Under the pieces are notes generated by a model, which had not been told where the DNA came from, searched no databases, and saw only the letters and a list, made by a program, of their open reading frames with translations. This document shows, in pieces, positions 1 through 9,013 of a stretch of 64,000 bases of DNA (position 1 is its first letter; every line of letters starts with the position of its first letter). A program made the translations under genes and the position numbers. This stretch comes from Aurantiacibacter arachoides (lineage in GTDB: Bacteria > Pseudomonadota > Alphaproteobacteria > Sphingomonadales > Sphingomonadaceae), in NCBI RefSeq assembly GCF_009827335.1, contig NZ_WTYH01000001.1, forward strand, positions 2,269,501 to 2,333,500. The letters are read 5' to 3'.

Positions 1-461
1 CCGTGGATGCTGACGGCAAGCGCGGCTTCGTGCTGACGCTGTCCACCCGCGAGCAGCATATCCGCCGCGAGAAGGCGACGAGCAACATCTGCACCAACTC
101 GGGCCTGTGCGCCCTCGCCTTCTCGATCCACATGACGCTGCTGGGTGAAAAGGGCCTGACGGGCCTCGCCGCCGAGAACCACCGCCTTGCCTGCCTCGCT
201 GCCGACAAGCTGGCCGCGGTGCCCGGCGTCGAGGTCGTCAACACGGTGTTCTTCAACGAATTCACCTTGCGCCTCCCCATCGAGAGCCGCCCGCTGGTGC
301 GGGATCTTGCCGCAAATGGCGTGCTTGCAGGCGTCGCGCTCGGCCGCCTCTTTCCCGATGCGGAGGGGCTGGCGCACGGCCTCGTCGTCGCCGTCACCGA
401 AACCACGAGCGAGGCGGATATCGATGCCCTCGCCTCCGCGCTGAAGGAGGCGCTCGCATGA
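1..461 (+). CDS. gcvPA: Glycine dehydrogenase (decarboxylating) subunit 1, C-terminal part
   Basis: This is the end of the alpha subunit of the P protein of the glycine cleavage system. The P protein is PLP-dependent; it decarboxylates glycine and passes the aminomethyl group to the lipoyl H protein. The 5' end lies outside the window, and the visible frame is open from the first base. The stretch [22 protein letters not shown] is the conserved C-terminal signature of this subunit. Its stop overlaps the start of the next gene by 4 bases (ATGA), so the two subunits are very likely translationally coupled. Split alpha/beta P proteins are usual in this group of bacteria. The family call is secure, but the start and N-terminal half cannot be judged. 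Confidence 0.93.
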   Translation, partial: VDADGKRGFVLTLSTREQHIRREKATSNICTNSGLCALAFSIHMTLLGEKGLTGLAAENHRLACLAADKLAAVPGVEVVNTVFFNEFTLRLPIESRPLVRDLAANGVLAGVALGRLFPDAEGLAHGLVVAVTETTSEADIDALASALKEALA

Positions 462-2068
462 ACAAGCCGATCAACCAGAGCGGGTGGAAGCCCGGCACGC
501 CGATGGCCTCGCAGGCTGCGGGCGCGCACCCCACCGTCACCGGCAACAAGGCGCTGATGCTGGAAGAGCCGCTGATTTTCGAGATTGGCACCAGTGAGAC
601 GACCGGCGTCGACCTGCCGGAATTTGGGACCGGTCCCAAATCGCGCCTCGGCAGCCACGCACGCAAAGGACCGATTGGCCTGCCGGGCCTTTCCGAGCCC
701 GAGACCGTGCGTCACTACACCCGCCTCAGCCGCCAGAACTATGCCATCGACCTTGGCCTGTTCCCGCTCGGCAGCTGCACCATGAAGCACAACCCGCGTC
801 TCAACGAGAAAGTGGCGCGCATGCCCGGCTTTGCCGACCTGCACCCGTTGCAGCCGGTCGATACCGTGCGCGGGGCGCTGGGCGTCATCAACGAACTGGC
901 GCACTGGCTGATCACGCTGACCGGCATGCACGGCGTTGCCATGACGCCCAAGGCCGGTGCGCACGGCGAACTGTGCGGCATCCTGTGCATCCGCGCCGCG
1001 CTGGAAGCCCGCGGTGACGCGCGCGAGGTGGTCCTGGTGCCCGAGAGCGCCCACGGCACCAACCCCGCCACCGCCGCCTTTGCCGGCTACAAGGTGGAGG
1101 ACATTCCCGCAGACAGCGAAGGCCGCGTGGATCTGGCGGCGCTCAAGGCCCGGCTGGGGCCGGACGTGGCGGGCGTTATGATCACCAACCCCAACACCTG
1201 CGGCCTGTTCGAGCGGGACATGAAGGCGATCTCCGACGCGGTCCACGCCGCGGGCGGCTTCGTCTACTGCGACGGGGCGAACTTCAACGCCATCATGGGC
1301 CGCGTGCGCCCGGGCGACCTCGGCATCGATGCGATGCACATCAACCTGCACAAGACCTTTTCCACGCCCCACGGCGGCGGCGGACCGGGTTCCGGCCCGG
1401 TGGTGCTGTCCGAGGCGCTGAGCCCGTTCGGCCCCCTGCCCTTCACCGCGAAAATGCCCGACGGCACGGTGCAGCTGGTCGAGGAGGAGAACGCCGACGA
1501 GCACGGTCACAAGCAGGCCTTTGGCCGCATGACCGCGTTCCACGGGCAGATGGGCATGTTCACCCGCGCGCTGACCTACATCCTCAGCCATGGCGCGGAC
1601 GGCCTGCGCCAGGCGTCGGGCGACGCGGTGCTCAACGCCAACTACATCCTGCGCAGCCTGGATGACGTGCTCCACGCCCCCTTCGGCAAGACCGGCCCCT
1701 GCATGCACGAGGCATTGTTCGGCGACGAAGGCTTCGCCGAGGGCATGTCCACGCTCGACCTCGCCAAGGGCCTGATCGACGAGGGCTTCCATCCGATGAC
1801 GATGTATTTCCCGCTGGTCGTCCACGGGGCCATGCTGATCGAGCCGACCGAGACCGAGAGCAAGGCCGGGATCGACCAGTTCGTGATGGCCATGCGCAGC
1901 CTTGCGGAACGGGCCCGCGCCGGTGACGAGGCGCTCAAGGCCGCGCCGCACCACGCCCCCCGTGCGCGGCTTGACGAGGCGCTGGCGGCACGCAAGCCGC
2001 GCCTCGCCTGGAGCGAGCCGGAAGCGGCGCCGGGCAGCGGCAATTACGAGGTGCCTGGCGGCGGGTGA
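458..2068 (+). CDS. gcvPB: Glycine dehydrogenase (decarboxylating) subunit 2
   Basis: This is the beta subunit of the glycine cleavage P protein, 536 residues, acting in the cytoplasm with GcvPA, GcvT, GcvH and Lpd. The fold-type I PLP lysine is Lys299 in [16 protein letters not shown], followed by the glycine-rich loop typical of Gcv[14 protein letters not shown] near residue 106 is another family signature. The start overlaps the gcvPA stop. The length fits split-subunit GcvPB proteins. The methylene-THF produced by glycine cleavage would feed the same folate pool as the metF-folD cluster near 52 kb, although the two loci are far apart. Confidence 0.95.
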   Translation: MNKPINQSGWKPGTPMASQAAGAHPTVTGNKALMLEEPLIFEIGTSETTGVDLPEFGTGPKSRLGSHARKGPIGLPGLSEPETVRHYTRLSRQNYAIDLGLFPLGSCTMKHNPRLNEKVARMPGFADLHPLQPVDTVRGALGVINELAHWLITLTGMHGVAMTPKAGAHGELCGILCIRAALEARGDAREVVLVPESAHGTNPATAAFAGYKVEDIPADSEGRVDLAALKARLGPDVAGVMITNPNTCGLFERDMKAISDAVHAAGGFVYCDGANFNAIMGRVRPGDLGIDAMHINLHKTFSTPHGGGGPGSGPVVLSEALSPFGPLPFTAKMPDGTVQLVEEENADEHGHKQAFGRMTAFHGQMGMFTRALTYILSHGADGLRQASGDAVLNANYILRSLDDVLHAPFGKTGPCMHEALFGDEGFAEGMSTLDLAKGLIDEGFHPMTMYFPLVVHGAMLIEPTETESKAGIDQFVMAMRSLAERARAGDEALKAAPHHAPRARLDEALAARKPRLAWSEPEAAPGSGNYEVPGGG

Positions 2069-2145
2069 TCCGGCGTTAGTGTTCGGTTCAGAGGTGCGGC
2101 TGCATGGATGAACCGTTCACCAGGCCAATCCGGGGGGATTTTTCG

Positions 2146-3714
2146 ATGATCAGGCGCGCTTCCTTCACCACTGCGGCGATGCTGGCGGCGGGTGCGGCCT
2201 TGCTGGCCTTCGTCCCGGCCAGCGCCAGTCAATCGGGCAAGCCGGCGACCAGCAACAGCGGCCGCATCGCCATCGGCGACGGGGTGGACGGGCGCATTTC
2301 CCGCAGTAACGCCACATACACCGTGCAGGGCCGCGCCGGGCAGCGCCTCCGCGCCGCGCTGAGCTCCGACGATTTCGACACGGTGTTGCGCCTGCGCGGA
2401 CCCGGAGGGTTCGAGGTCGAGAACGATGATGCGGGCGGCTCGCTCAACAGTCTGGTCGATGCGGTCCTGCCGGTGGACGGGGCCTACAGCCTGACCGTAT
2501 CGTCCTTCAACAACGAAGGCAGCGGCGCCTTTCGCTTGGGCACCATGGACCCTGCCCGCCCGGTCGGCGGCATCGCCCCGGCGATCGTGCTGGGGCAATC
2601 ACTGACCGGCGCGCTGACACGGTCGGACGCCACGGCGCTGAGCGGCGAATACGTTGATTACTACGCCTTTACCGGCAGGCGGGGGCAAGCGGTCACCTTC
2701 GATCTGGGATCGGACAGCATCGATACGCTGCTCTCGGTCTACCTGCCTGACGGGCGGGTGGAATCGAACGACGATCTTTCCGCCGGAGAGAACACCAATT
2801 CGCGGCTTTCCATCACCCTGCCCGCGGATGGCACTTACCATGTTGCCGCCAGCAGCTTTGGCCGCGGCATGACGGGGCCTTACGCGGTGCGCCTTTCGGA
2901 AACGGCGGCAGGGGTGCGCACGGTGCGGCCCGCGGGCGGACAGGCGCAGGTCTATGCGCTGACCATCGGGGTCGCCGATTACGAGCGGATGAGCACGCTG
3001 TCCCGCACCGATGAGGACGCCACCCGCATCGCTGCGGCGCTGCGCAACCAGGGCATACTGGCAGAAGGAAGCGCCAACCTCGTCAATGCCGACGCCACCC
3101 GCGCCAACGTGCGCCGCGCGCTTGACCGGATGGCAGCGGCCATGGGCCCGGACGACCTGCTGATGGTGTTCTACTCCGGCCATGGCGACAAGGTGGAGGG
3201 CATGACCACCGAACGCGACGGCAGTGCCGAGACCATGGAGCTGTTCGACGCTGCGCTCTACGATTACGAACTGGCCGACTGGATGGCGGACATCGAGGGT
3301 CGCGTGCTGCTGGTGATGGACAGCTGCTTTTCGGGCGGGTTCGACCAGATCGTGGATGCCCGCGATGAACGGATGGGCGTGTTCAGCTCGGATGCCGATA
3401 CCCTCAGCCTGGTCGCCACCGAGAACAAGGCCGGCGGCTATATCAGCGCCATCTTCCGGGCCGCGCTGGAGGGCGAGGCGGACCTTGATCGCGACGCCGC
3501 GCTGACCGCGGGCGAGCTGTCGGAATTCATGCGGATGCGCTTCTACCGCACCATTCTCGACAATCCGCTAGCGACCGATGCGCAGGATTTTCGTGACGCG
3601 ATGACGCCCGGGTGGCAGCACATCGTGATCGACCGCGGCGGCGACGGCATGGCGCACGGTCAGGTGCTGATGACCCTTGGCGGTGGACCGCGTCAGGTCG
3701 CCCGCGCCAACTGA
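2146..3714 (+). CDS. Secreted caspase-like (peptidase C14 family) protein with two PPC-type domains
   Basis: This 522-residue protein has a Sec signal peptide (about residues 1-28, ending VPASASQ). Two beta-rich repeats follow at about 40-140 and 150-265, resembling bacterial pre-peptidase C-terminal (PPC) domains, with repeated VENDDAGGSLNS and VESNDDLSAGENTNS segments. A caspase-fold domain starts at about 280 (YALTIGVADYERM). The catalytic pair is visible: His346 in FYSGHGDK and Cys394 in LLVMDSCFSGG. I chose the ATG at 2146 because a GGGGGGA ribosome-binding site lies 7 bases upstream; an in-frame ATG at 2104 would bury the signal peptide. It probably acts in the periplasm or outside the cell; the substrate is unknown. 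It follows gcvPB by 77 bases but looks functionally unrelated. Confidence 0.82.
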   Translation: MIRRASFTTAAMLAAGAALLAFVPASASQSGKPATSNSGRIAIGDGVDGRISRSNATYTVQGRAGQRLRAALSSDDFDTVLRLRGPGGFEVENDDAGGSLNSLVDAVLPVDGAYSLTVSSFNNEGSGAFRLGTMDPARPVGGIAPAIVLGQSLTGALTRSDATALSGEYVDYYAFTGRRGQAVTFDLGSDSIDTLLSVYLPDGRVESNDDLSAGENTNSRLSITLPADGTYHVAASSFGRGMTGPYAVRLSETAAGVRTVRPAGGQAQVYALTIGVADYERMSTLSRTDEDATRIAAALRNQGILAEGSANLVNADATRANVRRALDRMAAAMGPDDLLMVFYSGHGDKVEGMTTERDGSAETMELFDAALYDYELADWMADIEGRVLLVMDSCFSGGFDQIVDARDERMGVFSSDADTLSLVATENKAGGYISAIFRAALEGEADLDRDAALTAGELSEFMRMRFYRTILDNPLATDAQDFRDAMTPGWQHIVIDRGGDGMAHGQVLMTLGGGPRQVARAN

Positions 3715-3730
3715 GCCTCGCCAACGAAGA

Positions 3731-3766
3731 AAAGGGGCGGAGCGTCACACCGACGCCCCGCCCCTT
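3731..3766. terminator. Bidirectional rho-independent terminator
   Basis: A long GC-rich stem (AAAGGGGCGGAGCGTC pairing with GACGCCCCGCCCCTTT, one mismatch) has A- and T-rich flanks on both sides. It lies between the convergent caspase-like gene and the sugar permease gene and can serve both. Confidence 0.85.
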
Positions 3767-3786
3767 TCTCAACTCCCCTTCAGGTT

Positions 3787-5265
3787 TTAGAACGCGATCG
3801 GCGCTGGCCTGCGGGCAAAGACGCCGAAGCCCGCAATGATGGCGTAGCAGATCGCGGGTATCGCCAGCGCCAGAGCCAGGTTCCCGCCGGTTGCATCGGC
3901 CACCACGCCATAGAGCAACGGCACTACCGCGCCGCCAAAAATAGCGACATTGATAATGCCAGAGCCATCGGCTGCCCTTGGTCCCAGCCTCTCGCAAGCT
4001 AGGGAAAAGATCGTCGGAAACATGATCGAATTCATAAGACCGACAGCCAGCAGGGTGAACCCGGATACTTCTCCCGTCGTATTGGTTGAAATCAGGATTA
4101 GCGCAATCGCTCCAATCGCATTGAAGGCCAGGATCTTGCCCGGACTGAAAAGCCGTAAAGCGGCGGAGCCGATGAAGCGGCCGAACATCGCGCCGCCCCA
4201 GTAAAGCCCGATCATCCATTCCACGGCATTGGGTTCGGCGCCGAAGATACGGTTCAGGAAGGCTGTTGCCGGTCCACCGTTTGCCATCACGCTGTCCTGT
4301 AGCAGGTAATTGATGACGATCGAGCCGATCGAAACTTCCGCTCCGACATAGAGGAAAATGCACAACGCGCCGTAACCAAAGCGTGTACGGCGCAGCAAAG
4401 CGTTGTCATAGAGCCAGTAGGTCGGTGCCAAAAGAATCACGAATACACCAAGCCAACCGTTGACATTGATGGCGAGGAACACACCTGCCACGGCAAGTGC
4501 GAGACCCACCAAGTATCGCTTATTAGACACAAGCTCACCTTCGCCAATCACGGTCGCGTCATGCGGAAGGCGATTGCGAAACAGCCAGACCGCTGCGGCA
4601 ACGAGCAAGATCAGCACCGCAACACCCAAATAACCCTGCCAGATTGCCTGGCTTTCAGCAGCCCGGTAAGCCTGAAGCGCCGCGCCTTCCAACTGGTCGG
4701 CACTTACATTAGCCAGCGAACCGAGAATGATTGCAGCACCGACGAGTGGAAAGACTGTCGTTCCCAAAGAATTGAAAGCCTGAGCAAAAGTAAGGCGGCT
4801 GTGCGTTGTGGATGGTGGGCCAAGTAGGCTGATGAGAGGGTTCGCTACGACCTGCACGATCACCACCCCGCTCGCCAGAATGAACAGAGCGCCCAGAAAA
4901 AGTGCATACGTGGCGGTCTGGCTAGCAGGAATGAACAGCAGGCAGCCGAAGATCATCGTCACCAGACCGGCGACAGCACCTCGCATATAACCGATACGCT
5001 TGACCAGTTTCGCCCCAGGGATGCCGATCAAAAGGTATGCTCCGAAAAAGCAGAATTGAACCAGCATCGCCTCGGTATACGACAGGGTAAACAGCTCACG
5101 TAGCTTGGGAATGAGCACGTCGTTCAGTGAAGTGATGCCACCGAAGATAAAAAAGAGCCCGAATACAAAGTAATTGAGACCCGGCGCTTTTACAGGCGCG
5201 GCATCTTCTTCTGCGGCAACCGGACGCGGATCGGTGCTGCTGGAAACGTCGGGTACCAGGGCCAT
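3787..5265 (-). CDS. Sugar MFS transporter, FHS (fucose/glucose/galactose permease) family
   Basis: This 492-residue inner-membrane carrier has about 12 hydrophobic helices. The first (NYFVFGLFFIFGGITSLND) carries the FHS-family signature, and VVQVVANPLISLLGPP and SRLTFAQAFNSLGTTVFP match the FucP/GluP group. Sugar:proton symport is expected; the sugar is not readable from sequence, but the neighbouring GH3 enzyme suggests glucose or a related hexose. It lies 63 bases downstream of the GH3 gene on the same strand and may be the last gene of the locus. Its codon use is visibly more AT-rich than its neighbours (many att, aaa, gaa, aat codons), hinting at separate acquisition. Start ATG at 5265. 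Confidence 0.88.
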   Translation of the reverse strand: MALVPDVSSSTDPRPVAAEEDAAPVKAPGLNYFVFGLFFIFGGITSLNDVLIPKLRELFTLSYTEAMLVQFCFFGAYLLIGIPGAKLVKRIGYMRGAVAGLVTMIFGCLLFIPASQTATYALFLGALFILASGVVIVQVVANPLISLLGPPSTTHSRLTFAQAFNSLGTTVFPLVGAAIILGSLANVSADQLEGAALQAYRAAESQAIWQGYLGVAVLILLVAAAVWLFRNRLPHDATVIGEGELVSNKRYLVGLALAVAGVFLAINVNGWLGVFVILLAPTYWLYDNALLRRTRFGYGALCIFLYVGAEVSIGSIVINYLLQDSVMANGGPATAFLNRIFGAEPNAVEWMIGLYWGGAMFGRFIGSAALRLFSPGKILAFNAIGAIALILISTNTTGEVSGFTLLAVGLMNSIMFPTIFSLACERLGPRAADGSGIINVAIFGGAVVPLLYGVVADATGGNLALALAIPAICYAIIAGFGVFARRPAPIAF

Positions 5266-5328
5266 TCAGTCGTACTCCCCTAGAGGCCGCCTCTTGCGGG
5301 CGGGCCCATCATGTAATCAGGCGATTGC

Positions 5329-7740
5329 CTAGAAAGCGCAAGCCGTTCCTTCGGCGACCTCGACACGCTCCATCCCGGCGATGCGGATGGTGACGTTTGC
5401 CGCCGTGCGGAAGGCGAGCAGGTCGCCCAGCTGACCGGCGCACTGATCGGTAATCAGCATCTCGCGGAAACCCTTGCCCTCGGCGTGGGCGAACTGTTGC
5501 GTCACGTCGAACGTGGCGGTCGCACCGCCATCGGTGCCGGTGACCAGCGTCACGGGTGCGGTCGGCCGGGTCAGCACCTCATACGTCAGGCGCCAGGCGT
5601 CGGTGCTGCTCTCGGCGGCGAGGAAGGCGATCTGCGATCCTGCGCGCATGGCGATCTCGCGCGCGTCTTCCTGCGCGTTGCGATCGAAACCGCGCGCGGT
5701 GATCGATCCGTCCGCCGCCGCGCCGCGCAGCTGGCTGAGCATGGACCCATCGCCCGCGCGCACCCGCACGCCATCGGCTAGGCGGCCCGAACCGAACAGC
5801 GCCGCTCCAGTGCCCTCAACCAGGGCCGTGCAGCTTTCGCCCAGCGTGGGCATGGCGGAGGTCTGTCCGCTGGCGAGACCGTAGCCGACCGGGAACAGCG
5901 CGCGATTGCTGCGCGCGACCGGGCGGCCGGTGCAATCGTTGGGCCAGCCGAACGACAGGCGCCCCGTGGCGGGCACCGCGCCCGTCAGCACGTCGGCCAC
6001 ACCCGCGCCCTCGCTGCCCGGCAGCCAGCTGGCGACAAAGGCGTTGGCCAGGTTCATTTCGCGGTTCATCCACATCGGCCGGCCCGACAGGAACACGGCT
6101 ACGGTAGGGATGCCCTGTTCGCGGAAGCGGCGCAGCAGGGTTAGGCCTTCCTCGTCGCGCAGGGCCAGATCGCGGCGGTCGCCGGCGAATTCGGCATAGG
6201 GCTCCTCGCCGAAGACCACCACGGCCACATCGGGCCGCGTGGCGAAACTGCCGTCGGCGGACAGCGTCGCGCGCCCGCCGCGCTGGGTTACCGCCAGCTC
6301 CAGCCCCTGCCAGATCGAGGTCGCGCCGGGGAAGCGTTGCGCGGCGTCGTATTCCGTGCTGCCCTGCCATTCGAGCGTCCAGCCGCCAGCGGCCTGGCCG
6401 ATGTTGTTCGCAGCACTGCCGGCGACCAGCACGTTGGCGCCTGCGCGCAGCGGCAGGGTGCCATCGTTGCGCAGGATCACCTGCGATGCTGCCACCGCCT
6501 CGCGCGCCAGGGCGCGGTGCTCGGCGGAACCGAGAAGATCGAACCTCCCGCCCACGCCGCGCGTCGACGGGCGCTCCGCCTCGGGGCCGAGCAGTCCGGC
6601 GCGGTACTTGATCCGCAGCACGCGGGTCACCGCCTCGTCCAGCCGGGCCATGGGAATGGTGCCATCGTTGACCTGGCGCACCAGCGATTCCATCAGGCCG
6701 CGCCAGTCATCGGGCACCATGTAGATGTCGAGCCCGGCAAGCAGCGACTGCGGGCAATCGGTGTTGGTGCAGCCCTGCACCTGCGCATGGCCGTTCCAGT
6801 CGCCCACGACCAGCCCGTCGAAACCCATGCGACCGCGCAGCACGCCGGTCAGCAGCGGACCGTTGCCGTGCATCTTGGTGCCGTTGATCGAATTGAAGCT
6901 GGCCATCACCGACTGCACGCCTGCGTCGATCGCCGCGGGATAGGGGCGACCATGCAGCGCGACGAGATTGTCGATGTCGCCCGTAACCTCGCCCTGGTCG
7001 ACGCCGTCGGTGGTGCCGCCGTCGCCGAAGAAGTGCTTGGCCGTGGCGATCACGCGTCCGTCACCCAGGAAATCGGCATCGCCTGGCCGGCCCTGCAAAC
7101 CTTCCACCAATGCCGCGCCAAGCGTGGCGACGCGATCCGGATCCTCGGAATAGCTTTCGTAGGCGCGGCCCCAGCGCAAATCCTGCGCCACGGCGACGGT
7201 GGGCGAGAAATCCCAGTCGATGCCGGTCGCTTCCACCTCTACGGCTGTCGCCTGGCCGATGCGCCGGACGAGGTCTGCATCGTTTGTCGCGCCCAGCGCC
7301 ACGTTGTGCGGGAATATCGTGGCGCCGACCACGTTCGTGTGGCCGTGCACCGCGTCCGTGCCCCACATCGTCGGGATGACCGGCTCGCCATTCGGCAGCG
7401 GTCGCACCGACGCATCGTACATTTCGTCGGCCAGGCGCAGCCATTCGCTGGCGGGCGCGAACTCGTCTCCGTACGGACCGCCGTTGCCACCGTTGAGGTA
7501 GCTGCCGAAGCGGTAGCGGGCCATGTCTTCCGCAGTGAAGGAATTGATCTGCGGCTGGATCAGCTGGGCGACCTTGCGCTCCGTCGACATGCGGGCGACC
7601 AGCGCTGCGACATAGGCGTCCTCGCCAGCCCGCTCGGCGGACGCCACGGTGCCGGACTGCGGCATGGTGGCACAGCCTGCAAGGCTCGCCCCTGCCAGCA
7701 GTACGGCCGAAATTGCACGAATCGAAAAACCAGCCCGCAT
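5329..7740 (-). CDS. Glycoside hydrolase family 3 lipoprotein (exo-beta-glucosidase-like)
   Basis: This retaining GH3 enzyme of about 803 residues probably releases glucose from beta-glucans or cello-oligosaccharides in the periplasm or at the cell surface. It begins with a lipoprotein signal (lipobox LAGASLAGC). The GH3 N-terminal barrel carries TAKHFFGDGGT and the nucleophile motif DGLVVGDWNGH, with Asp314 as nucleophile. The C-terminal GH3 sandwich follows (AVVVFGEEPYAEFAGDRRDL), then an extra beta-rich domain to the end, as in ExoP-type glucanases. Two adjacent ATGs lie at 7743 and 7740; GAGG stands 2 and 5 bases before them, favouring 7740. A longer frame from 7776 would run through a LacI-type operator and is unlikely. 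It sits downstream of the LacI and MFS genes. Confidence 0.9.
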   Translation of the reverse strand: MRAGFSIRAISAVLLAGASLAGCATMPQSGTVASAERAGEDAYVAALVARMSTERKVAQLIQPQINSFTAEDMARYRFGSYLNGGNGGPYGDEFAPASEWLRLADEMYDASVRPLPNGEPVIPTMWGTDAVHGHTNVVGATIFPHNVALGATNDADLVRRIGQATAVEVEATGIDWDFSPTVAVAQDLRWGRAYESYSEDPDRVATLGAALVEGLQGRPGDADFLGDGRVIATAKHFFGDGGTTDGVDQGEVTGDIDNLVALHGRPYPAAIDAGVQSVMASFNSINGTKMHGNGPLLTGVLRGRMGFDGLVVGDWNGHAQVQGCTNTDCPQSLLAGLDIYMVPDDWRGLMESLVRQVNDGTIPMARLDEAVTRVLRIKYRAGLLGPEAERPSTRGVGGRFDLLGSAEHRALAREAVAASQVILRNDGTLPLRAGANVLVAGSAANNIGQAAGGWTLEWQGSTEYDAAQRFPGATSIWQGLELAVTQRGGRATLSADGSFATRPDVAVVVFGEEPYAEFAGDRRDLALRDEEGLTLLRRFREQGIPTVAVFLSGRPMWMNREMNLANAFVASWLPGSEGAGVADVLTGAVPATGRLSFGWPNDCTGRPVARSNRALFPVGYGLASGQTSAMPTLGESCTALVEGTGAALFGSGRLADGVRVRAGDGSMLSQLRGAAADGSITARGFDRNAQEDAREIAMRAGSQIAFLAAESSTDAWRLTYEVLTRPTAPVTLVTGTDGGATATFDVTQQFAHAEGKGFREMLITDQCAGQLGDLLAFRTAANVTIRIAGMERVEVAEGTACAF

Positions 7741-7761
7741 CATATCCTCGTGTTCTTTTTT

Positions 7762-7775
7762 TGAGAACGTTCCCA
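7762..7775. promoter_or_regulatory. LacI-type operator candidate before the GH3 gene
   Basis: TGAGAACGTTCCCA is a near-perfect 14-bp palindrome centred on CG. It fits the general LacI/GalR pattern TGWNANCGNTNWCA at all fixed positions but one. It lies about 22 bases upstream of the GH3 start, in the 74-bp gap after the MFS gene. The LacI-family gene of the same locus is the obvious candidate regulator. Confidence 0.6.
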
Positions 7776-7814
7776 ACCCAGGGTTCTACACGCCATCAGG
7801 CCATTGGCAAGAAG

Positions 7815-9005
7815 CTAATTGCGGGCAGTGAGCAGAAGCAGGGAGGCGAGACCGGCCAGACCGGCCAGCAGCACGAAAAGGCCGGCAAACCCGAACACCG
7901 GCACCAGCGCCAGCGTGAGCCCGGGCATGATGAGCGAGGGCACGGTGTTGGTGAGATTGAACAGGCCAAGGTCTCTTCCCCGGCTTTGCGGGCGGGGCAG
8001 CACGCGCAGGGTCTGGGCAGAGTGCAGCGACAGGAAGACCGAGGCGCCCAGTCCGAACAGCGCATATCCCGCCAACGCCATGGCCAGCCCCGGCGCCGCG
8101 GCCATGATGGCGAGTGCGATGGCCGCGAGGCCCGCGGCAAGACCCAGCGGCACGATAGGCCGGTCGTGACGGTCGGCCCAGCGCCCGGTCAAGAGCGCGG
8201 CAGGCACCGAGACCAGCAGCACCAGGCCGAAAATCCGCGCGGTCGTGGAATCGGTGATGCCGGGCGCGATCGATCGCAGCCAGAGGTAGAGGTAGGCGAA
8301 CAGCGCCGCCTCCGCCACCTGCACCAGCAGCCGCGCCAGCCACATCCGCGCGACCAGCATTCGCCGCGCGCTGCCGGTCACCGTGCGCGGGGCAGGCCGC
8401 ATGAGTTCGGGAAACCGTGCCGGATTGCCGAACAATAGCACCGGCGCAACGCAGGCCACCACCAGCCCCGCCACCAGCACCAGCCGGTTATCGGCAGAAG
8501 CGAGGCCGGGGATGGTCACCAGCGCACCCGACAGCCCGCCCAGCGCCGGGGCAAAGGCGAGGAGGCCGCCCAGCGTGCCCTTCTGCGCGTCCGGCACCGC
8601 GTCACCCGCCCAAGCGGACAGCGGCCCCAGCATCATGTTGAGCGCCACCTGCCACGCCAGCAGCAGTCCGACGAGCGCCGGCAGATCGCGCGGCACGGCC
8701 AGCATCACCAGCAGCACGCTGCTCAGCACAAGGCCGGCCACGATCCATCCGCGCCGGTTGCGGGTGCGATCGGACAGCCAGCCGAACAGGATGTTGGCCA
8801 GGCTGGCCACCGTCGCTCCGCCAAAGGCCAGAATGGCGAGCCAGCGCACGCTGTCCGCGCCCGCCAGCGTTTCCACGCGCACGGGCAACAGGATCGTCAG
8901 CAGCGGAACATAGGCGATGGCACCCCCCGCCACGGCCAGCGCGTAAAGCACCAGAAAGCGCCGGGACTGGCGTTGCGGGGTCGCCGCGCCGGCCGGATCA
9001 GCCAC
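7815..9005 (-). CDS. MFS transporter (sugar or oligosaccharide carrier, SLC45-like)
   Basis: This 396-residue inner-membrane protein has about 12 transmembrane helices. The loop after helix 2 carries an MFS motif-A variant (GWLSDRTRNRRG), and a second one (GRWADRHDRPIVP) starts the C-terminal half, as expected of the duplicated MFS fold. It resembles the disaccharide carriers found beside GH genes in sphingomonads and Caulobacter, but the substrate cannot be read. Only 8 bases separate it from the upstream LacI gene, so the two form an operon with the GH3 gene probably following. It is clearly distinct from the FHS permease at 3787-5265, so the locus has two carriers. Confidence 0.82.
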   Translation of the reverse strand: MADPAGAATPQRQSRRFLVLYALAVAGGAIAYVPLLTILLPVRVETLAGADSVRWLAILAFGGATVASLANILFGWLSDRTRNRRGWIVAGLVLSSVLLVMLAVPRDLPALVGLLLAWQVALNMMLGPLSAWAGDAVPDAQKGTLGGLLAFAPALGGLSGALVTIPGLASADNRLVLVAGLVVACVAPVLLFGNPARFPELMRPAPRTVTGSARRMLVARMWLARLLVQVAEAALFAYLYLWLRSIAPGITDSTTARIFGLVLLVSVPAALLTGRWADRHDRPIVPLGLAAGLAAIALAIMAAAPGLAMALAGYALFGLGASVFLSLHSAQTLRVLPRPQSRGRDLGLFNLTNTVPSLIMPGLTLALVPVFGFAGLFVLLAGLAGLASLLLLTARN

Positions 9006-9013
9006 GGCGCCGA

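Noticed and set aside
5281..5328. Possible promoter or operator before the FHS permease gene
   Set aside because: The gap shows no LacI-type palindrome and no convincing -35/-10 pair.
6337..7764. 475-codon plus-strand frame opposite the GH3 gene
   Set aside because: It is antisense to an intact GH3 enzyme and shows no family motifs or start signals.
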